Assembly (NCBI GenBank): GCA_964019335.1
Contig: OZ025655.1
Span: 399,792 to 463,791 of the forward strand
Reading direction: 5' to 3'
Origin: Diplonema japonicum
Lineage: Eukaryota; Euglenozoa; Diplonemea; Diplonemida; Diplonemidae
Length of the DNA stretch: 64,000 nt
A program made the position numbers and the translations under genes. Below are positions 20,401 to 29,276 of the stretch, in pieces. The number at the start of each line of letters is the position of its first letter. Position 1 is the stretch's first letter. The notes beneath the pieces are model-generated. The model was not told where the DNA came from and did not search any database. It saw nothing but the letters and a program-made list of their open reading frames with translations.

Positions 20401-23352
20401 CCGAAACGTTGTAATACCAAACTGGTTTTGAATGACAGCATGCGGACACAGTGCCGTGGGCTCCGGCTCCAATAACATATGCACCGTGTGGGGTGAGTTG
20501 TGCTTGTCGCAACCTCGATAGATCGCAAAAGGTGCTGGGCCCATGTCCTCATTGATATACCAAAAGGTAGGGTCTTCCCCAAATATCACACAAACATCAA
20601 GCTGTACCGTGGTGTGGATTTGCAAGTTGGGGTCGCTGCTCACGGACCACAAGGCCACTTCCAAAACCCTCTTCGGCCTTGCTGGTATAGGCAATGTGTT
20701 AGTGAAATGCAGCTGTTTGAAAATCAGCCGCACGCGATCTTTGTTCCACCCCGAGCCTTCGAATTTTGCACTGAAGATGTTCGGTGCGTTGCTCTGTTCC
20801 TCAGTTGTGACGTAGGCTTCATTCACTTCTTTGCCTCCTTCCTTCAGCTTGTACACGCCGGGGATGTTCGAGATAAGCGTCTTGTCAGTTTTCAGGAAAA
20901 CATAATCACCTCCGTCCAAGTCCCCGTACAAGTACTTCACAGTGATGCCGCCTTTGCTGAAAGAGCGGTCTGTGATATGGTTGATAACAGGAAAGAGCTG
21001 CGCGGAATCACGTGTGACAGGGGGTATTGTGTTGACTGTTGCGTGCACCGTGTATTTGACCAAATTGTTGTCCTCGGGTATCGAAAACAGAGGACCAGAC
21101 ACAAAGGTCGTGACGACACACCCCATGGTGTACGGGATCAGCGCCTGAGTGTCGGACACCAGCTGTGTGACGATTCCTATCTTTGTCTCGACCGTCTCAG
21201 GTTGGTAGTCATGCACGGACCCTGTGACTGCCCTGTAGAAGGTGATAATTTGCACCACCTTCTCAATGTCAGAAATATCCACCTCCATTTTCCCCTTCTC
21301 GGGCTTCATCGCGATCCTCACGCCATCCTCCCCGCAGCTAAGAACCTTCGCGATGTTCCTGTCCTTGTGGTAGATGGTCACCCCGTTCAGCTTGATGCCG
21401 TTCTTCTGGTCGTCAGACCCGATGGCGTACGTGTCCGAAGGGTGCGGTGCAGACAAACACTGCACAGTAAGCGACACATTGACAAGGGGTGCTTCGCCTA
21501 ACGCGGCCCACCGCTTGGACTGCCTGCGGATGTAAGCTTTTGGGGCAATAAAGGCAGGTTTCATCTTCGTGGGGCCGACAAGCCATTCTGAAAAAACACG
21601 TCCCGTGTGCAGGATAATGGGTCGGTTCGCCAGCTCAATGGACGCCTTCCATGCTTCGCACAGGGTAGGGAGCTCCAACTTGTGTTCTGTGTGTTCGATT
21701 TGCCTGCGTGACTCCTCTTCGCTGTGCTCCATTCTGATCAGCTCTGTGAGATGGATCTCACGTACTGCTTCGTATTCTTGGGCCAGCTTTTTCTGTTGCA
21801 ACACCGAAATCTCTATTTTCATGACCTTGGCGTCCGCCTGCATGTCGGCACGTTCCCTGGCGTTCTCTCTTTCGACCTCCGCCCGAGCGTCTTTCTCCTT
21901 ACCTGCCACTTCGTTCCTTTCTCGCTCGAGCTTTTCCTCCTTCAATAGTCTTTGCAGTTGCAGTTCGTCCGCGATTTTCTTTTCCTTCTCCTTCACAGCT
22001 GACACCGTGCGCATGAAGCACGCTGTGAGGGAACGCCTCATCGTGGACTCATCTGATCGAACGGCTTGTCTTTCTTGGTTCTCGTCATCAACGACGTCCC
22101 TGAGTGGCTGCTGCTGGTCGTGTAACCACCTTTCTTTTACTCTAGCGGAATGTATGTCTTCCGCAAGGCGTATCTTGTGTTGGATGCTTAGCTTCTTGCG
22201 TGCAACAGTTTCCAAGATGGCTGCATTTTCCCGCATTGCTGACTCGCTGATGTGGAACTCATCGATGGCTATCGAAAGCCGCTCTCCTGACTCGAATCTA
22301 GACAAGGTCGTCACTACCTCGATGTACGCCGTTTGCCTAGCTTGCAACACCGCGAGGCGTTTGTTCTCCCGTGCGATCTTTCGGTGTACCTTCTCTTCTC
22401 TCCGTTGCTTTCGCTGCATTCTCACCTCTGCATCGGCTTGATCTTCCTCGCACACCACGGTCAACACTTTTCGCTTCGCCTCTTCGTCGTCCCGCAGCTC
22501 CTTCCGCCCCTTCTTCTCCATCCTTACGAACAGTTTCACGGAATTAAGTTCTGCTTTTTTTCGATCCCATTCCGCTTGTCGAATGCCCTCCACTTCCTTT
22601 CGCCGCTTCATGGCATCTGTTCGATAGAGATGCGCGGCTTCCTCATAGATGGTCACGCGGGGGAATTTGGAGCGGCCTCCTTTAATCAATGAAGGGGGCC
22701 GACGGGAGGTACGGTGCGCCTTCGTGAGTACCCAGGCTCCGCACTGGGAGAACATGGTGCGAACGCTGACTGCGATGTCGGCAGGGAGCGTCTTGTGCTT
22801 TGGGATGGTGATGTAAGAACTGTCGTCAGCCGCCAAGGCACGGCTGAGAGTACTGGAGACGAGGCTCTGTAAGGCGTACTGATAAAGCGGGTTATCTGTT
22901 TTGGATATCTTCCAGTCGTACAAAGGTACGAGAACACGCTTCAAAGGGAGGACTATCCCGGAAAAGGTGATGAGCTGCTTGGTGGTTAGGTCGGCTGTGC
23001 CGGTCTGGAGTGTGCATTCCCATTTCCTTCCTGAGTTTGCTTTTTCGAGGATTCTCTGATCCTTGTCGTGGAGGGCGGACCACGATCCTTCCTCTTCATA
23101 CAGCCATAAGACGTCAGTGATGCTCACACCGTCCTTCTTCGTGACAGAAGAGGAAGTGGACATGCCCCAGCACTTCATCCGTGGCAGTCCTTGTTTCGTG
23201 TTCTTGTACATTTCCCATCTCACGCTGCTTAGCTCTGTGGTCATACTAGCCAAGGAGTGCACCCCGCTCACGGGACTGATGGGGTTACCTGCATCCTGTT
23301 GGTGTTGATCTCGCTGGCGGTCACATTGGTCTTTGCAAATGACAGGAAGCAT
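17401..23352 (-). CDS. Giant WWE / coiled-coil / cadherin-like repeat protein
   Basis: 1,983 aa in one exon from the ATG at 23352. Residues about 81-150 look like a WWE domain (VLWLYEEEGSWSALHDKDQ, then a spaced ILEKA and a beta-rich second half), a module that in other proteins binds poly/iso-ADP-ribose or mediates ubiquitin/ADP-ribose contacts. Residues about 230-620 are coiled coil. From about 640 to the C-terminus are repeated beta-sandwich units with cadherin-like / tandem-95-type signatures, such as SITDGLGANSVAVLELNIHPVNDP, IAYRNASRAPT and ITYRNTSRDPS. There is no signal peptide and no membrane span, so these normally extracellular folds appear to be in a cytosolic protein. A cytoskeletal or flagellar-attachment role would be a guess. 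A GTAACC at codon 22 is not an intron, since removing it breaks the frame. Confidence 0.75.
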   Translation of the reverse strand: MLPVICKDQCDRQRDQHQQDAGNPISPVSGVHSLASMTTELSSVRWEMYKNTKQGLPRMKCWGMSTSSSVTKKDGVSITDVLWLYEEEGSWSALHDKDQRILEKANSGRKWECTLQTGTADLTTKQLITFSGIVLPLKRVLVPLYDWKISKTDNPLYQYALQSLVSSTLSRALAADDSSYITIPKHKTLPADIAVSVRTMFSQCGAWVLTKAHRTSRRPPSLIKGGRSKFPRVTIYEEAAHLYRTDAMKRRKEVEGIRQAEWDRKKAELNSVKLFVRMEKKGRKELRDDEEAKRKVLTVVCEEDQADAEVRMQRKQRREEKVHRKIARENKRLAVLQARQTAYIEVVTTLSRFESGERLSIAIDEFHISESAMRENAAILETVARKKLSIQHKIRLAEDIHSARVKERWLHDQQQPLRDVVDDENQERQAVRSDESTMRRSLTACFMRTVSAVKEKEKKIADELQLQRLLKEEKLERERNEVAGKEKDARAEVERENARERADMQADAKVMKIEISVLQQKKLAQEYEAVREIHLTELIRMEHSEEESRRQIEHTEHKLELPTLCEAWKASIELANRPIILHTGRVFSEWLVGPTKMKPAFIAPKAYIRRQSKRWAALGEAPLVNVSLTVQCLSAPHPSDTYAIGSDDQKNGIKLNGVTIYHKDRNIAKVLSCGEDGVRIAMKPEKGKMEVDISDIEKVVQIITFYRAVTGSVHDYQPETVETKIGIVTQLVSDTQALIPYTMGCVVTTFVSGPLFSIPEDNNLVKYTVHATVNTIPPVTRDSAQLFPVINHITDRSFSKGGITVKYLYGDLDGGDYVFLKTDKTLISNIPGVYKLKEGGKEVNEAYVTTEEQSNAPNIFSAKFEGSGWNKDRVRLIFKQLHFTNTLPIPARPKRVLEVALWSVSSDPNLQIHTTVQLDVCVIFGEDPTFWYINEDMGPAPFAIYRGCDKHNSPHTVHMLLEPEPTALCPHAVIQNQFGITTFRRGYLEAFIETAFINGDKLLLSQDGSLELRDMEESFDKYAVSYNNVGIGIMAVTEDRKGIRIDFSDDVLLSTVQELVRRVAYVSESLQKPKASTKKVTLVLKLDDLKDNGEVADRTPIRTSTELRVIPPMMHTLGGALFGYTEGTEWKRIVGWEYAQERFNELAFLDGGRLTLSIEDDTCKEDTDELCIQASSQVTLKKSTDSTAPSNTSLIIMKGGPLMQDEPSALGTFLPPEPGESLVVNLLSLKNKRYGICQNATGALEMKQGKPKFFVKQLKALLGSIAYRNASRAPTILQKFLKLSITDGLGANSVAVLELNIHPVNDPTEIHLSETHICHRQGTESVGNGLQVFPDAILTDVDTQVTGNTAVLTIDLISGNAGQDLIYFVDSPEMDIRIEEGPATTGAKRSILHTGEKIGTLTKKEKGAGKLCQHVSFMSGIPLAVCSQILQCVRFSNVAHPVRPGARIVGVRFNAGDGVADTRTRVQVDVQPPFLWTTPQVAKLMYIEASGHVPLSTKFTCSTAHLSTVSGMHISVKITQGFHKGQDELAVGDSANFEVDKTGRLKLGPNQKTKSISVIGTVISGEGWLKIDLHENMNEKVLTALFRCITYRNTSRDPSETPRAVEVITQMPNNTAMLWPQEESLSTRLTISTHITPVDDKTTINIPNQTTIAHTHEWVWPYEGCVAEDPDTPIFFAPYSFMSFEIKPVTTGSEKPSVHEVLELNLEDQQSILIRNEDNDLVANGKVIGRVKEALHTIHIDLTKCPLATVEWIIGRVKMRSVNKERSKIGKYHLVVSVKGDKGPSQPTRVKVVVVVTPPVFEPCQGYWEKLDKGEPMVTDATEYDKGMSACLMPTFTYYSGIAACSMVVDISLEGSSLIPAHDTIKMLSPPPATGSPYRITSDAVYAGKHKLANLEGSSTSIHLSFTKSAKLKPAELSDLFTNICYMWVSGDGDGEELVRDTRTLEVVYSFKASFVDHTIRPNPPLLWHTTTARCLLKCNSYS

Positions 23353-24843
23353 TGCCCTTTTTTTTTCTTGTTGGAATTGGTTGGTTGGTGTTCTTTAAAA
23401 GCCAAGAAAGAGAAAAAAAAAAGTGAAAGAGAATGAAAAAGGGAGTGGAGGGAGGGAGGGGAGGGGAGGAGGGTATAATAGAATAAAGAAGAAGAAAAAA
23501 AAAGAATCTCTTTTTTTTTTTTTTTTAACCATCAGCTAACGAGCTTAAAAATAAGATTCACAGTTCTTTTTCAAAAGCATAAAAAAAAAAAAAAAAAAAA
23601 AGGAGAGCTCCCGAGAAAGAGTTCCAAAAAATAAAAAAAAAAGAAAAACATCAAAAAATATTAGTTGTGTAGGTCATTTTGTGGATGGTTCAAAAAAATA
23701 TAGAATATGATGGGGGGGTTTTTTTTGTTATATCTCCCTTCTAATGCCCCCCACCCATCTAAAGTTTTATGACATCGCCATGTTTACGTTGGTCGGTGGC
23801 TGCCTATTCACATGACACTCGCACTGAGAAGAAGCCTTCGCCGCCCCCGTTCTTTTCGCGTCTTATTTATCCGTTTCCTCCTTTAGGTACTGGGGGGGGG
23901 GGGGGGGGGGGGAACCTAATGGGTGATTGGAACCACCGACACCCCCCCCCCCCCCTTTTTTCTTTTCCTTTGTAAGAAAGCATTTCCACGGATTTCATGT
24001 GGTCAAAAAACAAACAATAAGAATAGAAAAAAAAAAAAGAAAAAAAAAAAAAAAACTCAGTCTTTTAACGTCAAGGTGACACAAGTCTTACGGCGATCAA
24101 TACGACTTCTTGTCTCCCTGCCGAGCACCGGTCACCCTGGCACAGACTTTCCTGAAGTGACTTGCTTAAGGGCGTCTTTCTGCCCCTTTAAGAAAAAAGG
24201 AAAAGGAAAAAAAAAAAAAAAAAAGCCATTTAATCGATTGCTGTAAAACAAAACAAAAAAAAAAGATGCCCTTCTGGAAGTGTTTTCTGCAGGCGACCAC
24301 TCGGGGCAGAAGCTGGTGAATATGAGTTAAAGGAGGCCGGTGTTGGCGGCGCCCTGCACAAAAGAACTGTCTACTTGAATACAGAGGGCACCGCGGCCAA
24401 GAACAAAATGTCCAGATGGCATATTCCCCGGTAGAGCGAAACCTTTCCTTTGCGGGTATTCTTTGTTTTACAGTATATTAAAAAGCCCCCCCCAGATCAT
24501 CATGCCTAACATTTGGACTTAGACAGATTGGGGGGGGGGGGGGTCGGGAAATATTTAAATTGAAGGGATGAGAATGAGGGAAGGAGGGGGGGAGGAAAAC
24601 TTAGCAAATATAAACAAAAAATTGCATGGGAAAAAAAAAGGAAGGGGGAGAAAATAAAAAAAGGGGAGGGGGGGGAAAATATGTGAGGTAAAGGAAGCCT
24701 TTGTGAGACCTCCCTTGTTCTCATCCACTACCCCTTCAACAAGAGGTTCTCCAAAAAATAAAAATAAGAAAGCCTTGGAAAAGGTCTTCGCATCGTCCTC
24801 TTTTTTTTTTTTTTTTTTTATATTATTAAAGTTTTACTAAGTA
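23353..24843. other. Spacer with three non-repetitive islands
   Basis: About 1.5 kb. Most is A/T/G runs (23400-23700, 23890-23960, 24020-24055, 24530-24680). Three stretches look like ordinary sequence: about 23760-23885, 24055-24195 and 24265-24470. None has a long frame. The third holds a 31-aa minus-strand frame (24327-24422, starting MPSGHFVLGRG). The second is GC-richer with complementary patches (GTGACC/GGTCAC) and could be a structured RNA. I cannot assign any of them. Confidence 0.4.
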
Positions 24844-25035
24844 CTACGATACCACGCAACACCCGCTTTGTGATTGTTTGTTTTCTTCAGGTTCAGGAGT
24901 TTTGCCTCCTGCATTGTCATTTTCGCTGGTTTCCTGGATATCAGTTTTCGACGTTGCCTCCTTTTTTGCTTCATCATTTGCAAAGCTCGACCGTAGAAAT
25001 CTTGGATTAACACTGAGCTTAGACTGTGCTGGCAT
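24844..25035 (-). CDS. 63-aa peptide with C-terminal CaaX box
   Basis: A short frame with a proper ATG (AAAAAGATGCC) and an ordinary codon mix between two homopolymer-rich spacers. The sequence starts MPAQSKLSVNPRFLRSSFAND, is hydrophilic and probably unstructured (EATSKTDIQETSENDN), and ends SGCCVVS. The last four residues CVVS form a CaaX box for prenylation on Cys60. The adjacent Cys59 could be palmitoylated, as in Ras/Rho-type tails, but no GTPase domain precedes it. On this reading it would be a small membrane-tethered peptide. On the coding strand, TTTTGCAG about 90 bases upstream is a candidate leader acceptor. Whether it is translated is unproven. Confidence 0.55.
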   Translation of the reverse strand: MPAQSKLSVNPRFLRSSFANDEAKKEATSKTDIQETSENDNAGGKTPEPEENKQSQSGCCVVS

Positions 25036-25063
25036 CTTTTTATTACTTTATTTTTTCTTTTTC

Positions 25064-25099
<36 letters not shown>

Positions 25100-25184
25100 T
25101 CTGCCCTCACCCCTCACCCCCAACCTGCAAAACATACATTATTTTTTTTTTTTTTTTCATTTCTTCTAAAAAAAAAAAAAAAAT

Positions 25185-27209
25185 TCAACACAAAAGATGT
25201 AAATCTTCTTTTTTCGTCTCGTTTATAAAAAAACGGCTTCGAGCCTGTTGTTTGTGCTTGCAGTACCGTGTGTGTTTCTGCAGAACAGGGTGTCTAAAAT
25301 GCCGGGAGCAGTTCGGGCAGGGAAACCGTCGTTCTTCGCCCACGAGAAAAGGCTTTACGAACCCGTTCACATTCGGTATGTTGAGGCACCGATCAAGCGC
25401 AAGAGGGGAGAGGGGGTCCTTAGCCCACGGAGAAGCGTCCATTGAGTCCTTTCGTGTCAACCGTTCAAGCTTTTCGCGCAAACGTGATGTCTCCGACAGT
25501 GCTCGCTTCTCGTTCGTCACAACAGACGGCTTCTCGTCGTCTTCACTGCTATGACACTCCTGCATCGGCACAGTGTGGAACTCAGGCGGCAATATGTAAA
25601 CAAACCCTGTGTGAACACCTTCTGAATGCTCCATGCTCGCCAACCCTACTGTAGTGTCCTCAGCCAGCCCCTCTTTCGGCTGCCTCCGCAAAAACATATC
25701 CTTCCATGATACCTTTACAACGACAGTTACCTCATGGCACCGCGCTAGCTTCAGTACTGCCCCTCTGTAGACTTCTTCACCCTTCAGGGGGACAAGTACT
25801 AAATCCACCACCCGCGAAGGGTGTTTCACAAACCACTTTTTATAGCGAAGATCAGCGTAAATTGTGAAGGGTCTGCTGGACTGCATATTCACCACTGTGT
25901 GGACAAACGCTTTCGTCCGCACATCCTCCGCCCCTGGTGCAAGGCCTTCCGCTTCCGGGACTACCAGAAAGCGAGCCTCGTGCACATCAACGGCAGAGCG
26001 CAACATCAGTTTAAAATATGTCCTGTAGCAATGGTCCAGCTCTGCCTTCCTCGACCTCGTGATTCTGAGAGTGTCAGGGGGGAGCGATGGCTCGCACATT
26101 GTGATAAATGATATCTTCTCGAACCGCCTCAAGGGCTCCAGCGGGTTGGATGGGATCACTCTGTTATGTGCTCCGAGCACTATGCCCGCAGAACAGATGC
26201 ACCCGCCACACGCGATAGACGCGGCCGACCTGTTTGACACCTCGTACCACGTAAGTAGCCCTAGCCCCAGAGGGTCCGTCTCGAGAGCGTGCCATGTTTT
26301 CGGTAGCCCGGACAACGGCGACCTTAGAGGGGCAAACTGGTCGACATCACCGCCCTCTTCAACCTCTTCTTGCAGCTTCTTCCAAAAGCCCTCGGGGTAG
26401 CTGCACACCACCCTGCTTGATACGCAGAATGTCACAAGCTCACGTACTCTGATGTCGAGACCTCTGCAGAGACGCATCACGCCGTCATCGACCCTCTTGT
26501 TCAGCGGGATGTCGTCTCCCAGCGCTATGCAGAGGTCGCTGAAAGTGCATGAGCGCGTCTCATGGGGCACCTGCTGTATCAGAGGCCCAGTCAGCTCGTT
26601 GGTAATCTCGTCCAAGGTGTCCTCCGAACGGTTCGAGTTAAAAAGAGAACTGTGAAAAATATGAGACGGCGTGCACTGACGGAGGAGCTTGCGACCCTTA
26701 GCCTGCATGGTAGCTTGAAGAGACAAGGCAAGACAGTTCTGAACAGATGGAACAAGTGCAGAGGAGGTGTTCAGGGGCGTCGTGAAAGTGGACAAGATTG
26801 GACAGGTGAACGGAAGGCGCTGTCTGGTGAGGATAAACGTCGAAAGCTTCTCAATCGTGAGAACGAAAGAGGAGCCGGCGTGGGACGCCTGTTGGTACAG
26901 GTCGTCGATAATCTCCGCTAGCTCTGCTACGCACTCAGCCGCAATGTTTCTTGACGCTGCTGTCTTCACGCGTACTTCAGTTATCCCAGGCCATTCGAGT
27001 ATCAAGTCACATATTCTCTTGCTCTTTCTCCAGTCCTCTTCTCCGCCTAAGAGGTCCCTCACCTGATTTTTCCGCACCTCCACTATACAGTACCTCCTCA
27101 TCCTTGGTCCTTGTCTGTCGCTCAGGTTACAAAGCTTTTGCTTGTACGTGTCTAGTGCATCAGGGTCCCCAAGGTACCCCACCACGACCCCATGTTGCTC
27201 AAACAGCAT
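25185..27209 (-). CDS. Zinc-finger protein with weak kinesin-motor resemblance
   Basis: 674 aa, single exon, ATG at 27209. Residues about 40-125 read RYCIVEVRKNQVRDLLGG ... GITEVRVKTAASRN ... HAGSSFVLTIEKL. This follows the kinesin-motor order (EIYN-x-x-I/VRDLL, V-x-x-GLT-x-V-x-V, SSRSH-x-V/I). But the P-loop half is absent, the SSRSH motif is degraded and there is no room upstream for it, so any motor would be inactive. The C-terminus has a C2HC zinc finger, CPNCSRHFRHPVLQKHTRYC (about 635-655). The 450 residues between are not recognised. The 5' leader carries a strong pyrimidine tract plus TTTGCAG and a short upstream frame (ATGATGTATGCTGTTTGA) that overlaps the start, perhaps lowering translation. 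The kinesin link is tentative. Confidence 0.6.
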   Translation of the reverse strand: MLFEQHGVVVGYLGDPDALDTYKQKLCNLSDRQGPRMRRYCIVEVRKNQVRDLLGGEEDWRKSKRICDLILEWPGITEVRVKTAASRNIAAECVAELAEIIDDLYQQASHAGSSFVLTIEKLSTFILTRQRLPFTCPILSTFTTPLNTSSALVPSVQNCLALSLQATMQAKGRKLLRQCTPSHIFHSSLFNSNRSEDTLDEITNELTGPLIQQVPHETRSCTFSDLCIALGDDIPLNKRVDDGVMRLCRGLDIRVRELVTFCVSSRVVCSYPEGFWKKLQEEVEEGGDVDQFAPLRSPLSGLPKTWHALETDPLGLGLLTWYEVSNRSAASIACGGCICSAGIVLGAHNRVIPSNPLEPLRRFEKISFITMCEPSLPPDTLRITRSRKAELDHCYRTYFKLMLRSAVDVHEARFLVVPEAEGLAPGAEDVRTKAFVHTVVNMQSSRPFTIYADLRYKKWFVKHPSRVVDLVLVPLKGEEVYRGAVLKLARCHEVTVVVKVSWKDMFLRRQPKEGLAEDTTVGLASMEHSEGVHTGFVYILPPEFHTVPMQECHSSEDDEKPSVVTNEKRALSETSRLREKLERLTRKDSMDASPWAKDPLSPLALDRCLNIPNVNGFVKPFLVGEERRFPCPNCSRHFRHPVLQKHTRYCKHKQQARSRFFINETKKEDLHLLC

Positions 27210-27350
27210 ACATCATCCTGTAAGGCTTAACTGCAAAGGTATAACAAAGGAACAGTGGGGCATGGGAGGGGTGTACAACGGCACACACTTCTTTTTTTTT
27301 TTTTTTTTTTTTTGTAAATTTTGATTTTTTTTATCTTCCTTTTCTTGTGA

Positions 27351-29006
27351 TCAGCCAAAGCCGAGATCGTCTTCTTCCTCTTCTTCTTCGTAGGTGTTCT
27401 CGAAGGGCGCTGCCTCGGCAAAGGAGTCAAATGGTTGGTCGAACGGTTCCTGCGGTGCTGGGGTCTGGTCGAGGGGCTCGGCAGCACTAGAGTCGGGGTT
27501 TTCCGCAGTAGGGGCGTCGGTGTCGTCAGTGTTGTCTACGGCCTTCTCGTCACCATAGTGGTCCGGGAGTGCGTTTTTGAACGTAGGGAGGCCAGTTGGG
27601 ACAGCTGATTCATCTATTGCATTCTCGTCAGTGGTGTCGAGCCACAGCTGGTACTTCGCTTGCAGCTTTGCCCTTAATGCCTTCGTCTTCGAAGGTAGCA
27701 GCCACGCCGTGTCCTTGTCCTTAGTCCTTGCTTCCTTCAACGAATTCTTCTGAATCTGCATCAGCAACGTCGGGTCCTGGATGTCGATGTACTGTATGAA
27801 CAACGTTCGCGGCTTCATCGGCACTTTCGTCGCCGTCGCAGACAGGGGTCCGCCTATTGTCATCAGTTTGAAGAGATTTGTCCACGACAGAGGCAGGCGG
27901 TTCCAGTTGATTGGATCAGAGCTCGTAGGCCACGCAGGACGTGCTTGGCTGGAGATGTGCGTGCCACGCATAGGTGCAGCCACATCAAGAGACTCAATTG
28001 TGAAACTGCTGCGCTCGATGTTGTGCTTAGTTGCAAGGCGGCCCAAACGGAGGTCCATCAACTCAAAACAAACAGGGTGCGTCTCGCCCTCTTTAGGCGG
28101 CGACCGCACGTTGTAACCGTACCTAATGTACAGGTTTCTGTACGGACCGGAGGCGTAGGTGAAACACACTGGCGGGAGGACAACCCTAAGCAGATGCGAA
28201 AGGTCACGCCCCACAGGAGATAGTGCGAGCGACAGGGACGTCTTGCTCCAGACAGGACGCTTCTTGAAGAGCTCATAGATCTTCGGCATGACTTCCATTG
28301 CGGTAGCATTCTTGCGAAGGATCTCAATGGCTTTGGGCGGAGCATCGGTGGGGACAGTGGTGTCCAGCCAAGCGCGGTGCACAAGCACAGAGGAGGAGCT
28401 GCCTCGGGTGAGGACTCTGTCGTGCTTGACGGTGCCATCCGGCATGTTAATAATAGCTTGGCGGGAGTAAGGGTTGGACTTGAAGCCGTAGTCAAATGGA
28501 GAATCGTTCTTAGAGAAGAGGAGAGGCGTGATGTGAAGGGGCTGCGTGTCCTTGGCGTCTTTACCTTCGGTGGCCTTCCGCACAAACGTCATAAGTGCGG
28601 GGAAGTCTTTGATGGCTTGAGTGGTGAGTTTCTCTGGGGGTAGGTACTGGAAGTCTGACAGGCCCTTGAACTTCATGCACCTCCTGATGACTCCACGAAG
28701 CTGAGTCTCTATCTTTTTAGATTTCCTCTTGTATCGCATTTTGATCAAAAGACCAGTACACCGATGCATGTCGCCACAGGTGTGGTGGGATTTCGCCGAA
28801 CCTGGTCTAAAAGAGAGCTTCGTCACTGTAGTCTCTCCCTTGAACGCCTTCATCACCCACTCCGAACCCCCCAGCATGGTTAACGCCTTACTATGGTTCT
28901 TCACCACACCCGGAAACTCAATGTTCATCATTCGTGTAGCTGGAATAACTTGAGGTTCGCCATGGCTTACAAACCCTTGCGACACTGGTAGCTCCCCACC
29001 GCTCAT
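27351..29006 (-). CDS. GTF3C5: TFIIIC subunit, GTF3C5 / Tfc1 (tau95) type
   Basis: 551 aa, single exon, ATG at 29006. Residues about 28-75 carry the family's N-terminal dimerisation signature: NIEFPGVVKN, then ALTMLGG, then TKLSFRPGSAKSHHTCGDM and GLLIKMRYKRK. The central region (about 150-200) has the PLHITPLLFSKNDSPFDYGFK block (PP-x-FS-x-x-x-x-P-x-Y-x-Y in other members). A DNA-binding middle part follows (VCFTYASGPYRNLYIRYGYN), and the tail is strongly acidic (TYEEEEEEDDLGFG), all as in Tfc1/GTF3C5. TFIIIC binds the A and B boxes of tRNA genes and recruits TFIIIB and RNA polymerase III. TFIIIC subunits have been hard to find in kinetoplastids, so a clear copy is informative about lineage. 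Confidence 0.85.
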   Translation of the reverse strand: MSGGELPVSQGFVSHGEPQVIPATRMMNIEFPGVVKNHSKALTMLGGSEWVMKAFKGETTVTKLSFRPGSAKSHHTCGDMHRCTGLLIKMRYKRKSKKIETQLRGVIRRCMKFKGLSDFQYLPPEKLTTQAIKDFPALMTFVRKATEGKDAKDTQPLHITPLLFSKNDSPFDYGFKSNPYSRQAIINMPDGTVKHDRVLTRGSSSSVLVHRAWLDTTVPTDAPPKAIEILRKNATAMEVMPKIYELFKKRPVWSKTSLSLALSPVGRDLSHLLRVVLPPVCFTYASGPYRNLYIRYGYNVRSPPKEGETHPVCFELMDLRLGRLATKHNIERSSFTIESLDVAAPMRGTHISSQARPAWPTSSDPINWNRLPLSWTNLFKLMTIGGPLSATATKVPMKPRTLFIQYIDIQDPTLLMQIQKNSLKEARTKDKDTAWLLPSKTKALRAKLQAKYQLWLDTTDENAIDESAVPTGLPTFKNALPDHYGDEKAVDNTDDTDAPTAENPDSSAAEPLDQTPAPQEPFDQPFDSFAEAAPFENTYEEEEEEDDLGFG

Positions 29007-29276
29007 CCCTCTTTTTTTTTTTTTTTTTTCCTTTTTCTTTCTCCCCCCTTTTATTTGATTTCACGGACAAGAAGGTTCTTTTTCTTATATAAAAAAAAAA
29101 GAATTCTGCTTTTTTTTATTAATTTCTTTTTTCTTTTTTTTTTCCATAAAACCTTGTAAACCTTTAAAATAAACACATCGTATTAACATCTGTAAGAAGT
29201 AGACAAAGAAAGAAGAAAAAACTCAAAGTACAGGACAAGCCCCCCGCTAGAGGGCCGCCCTATGGGAGGGGGGGGT

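Noticed and set aside
20500-21501. 333-codon plus-strand frame
   Set aside because: It lies entirely opposite the 1,983-aa gene, whose minus frame has repeat and domain structure; the plus frame is a shadow of it.
23272-23314. Intron near the N-terminus of the 1,983-aa gene (CAG|GTAACC...GGCTAG)
   Set aside because: Removing the 43 nt shifts the frame to an immediate stop, whereas the unspliced frame is fully open.
24327-24422. 31-aa frame MPSGHFVLGRG... as a gene
   Set aside because: Too short and without a supporting leader, domain or clear codon signal; left as part of an unexplained island.
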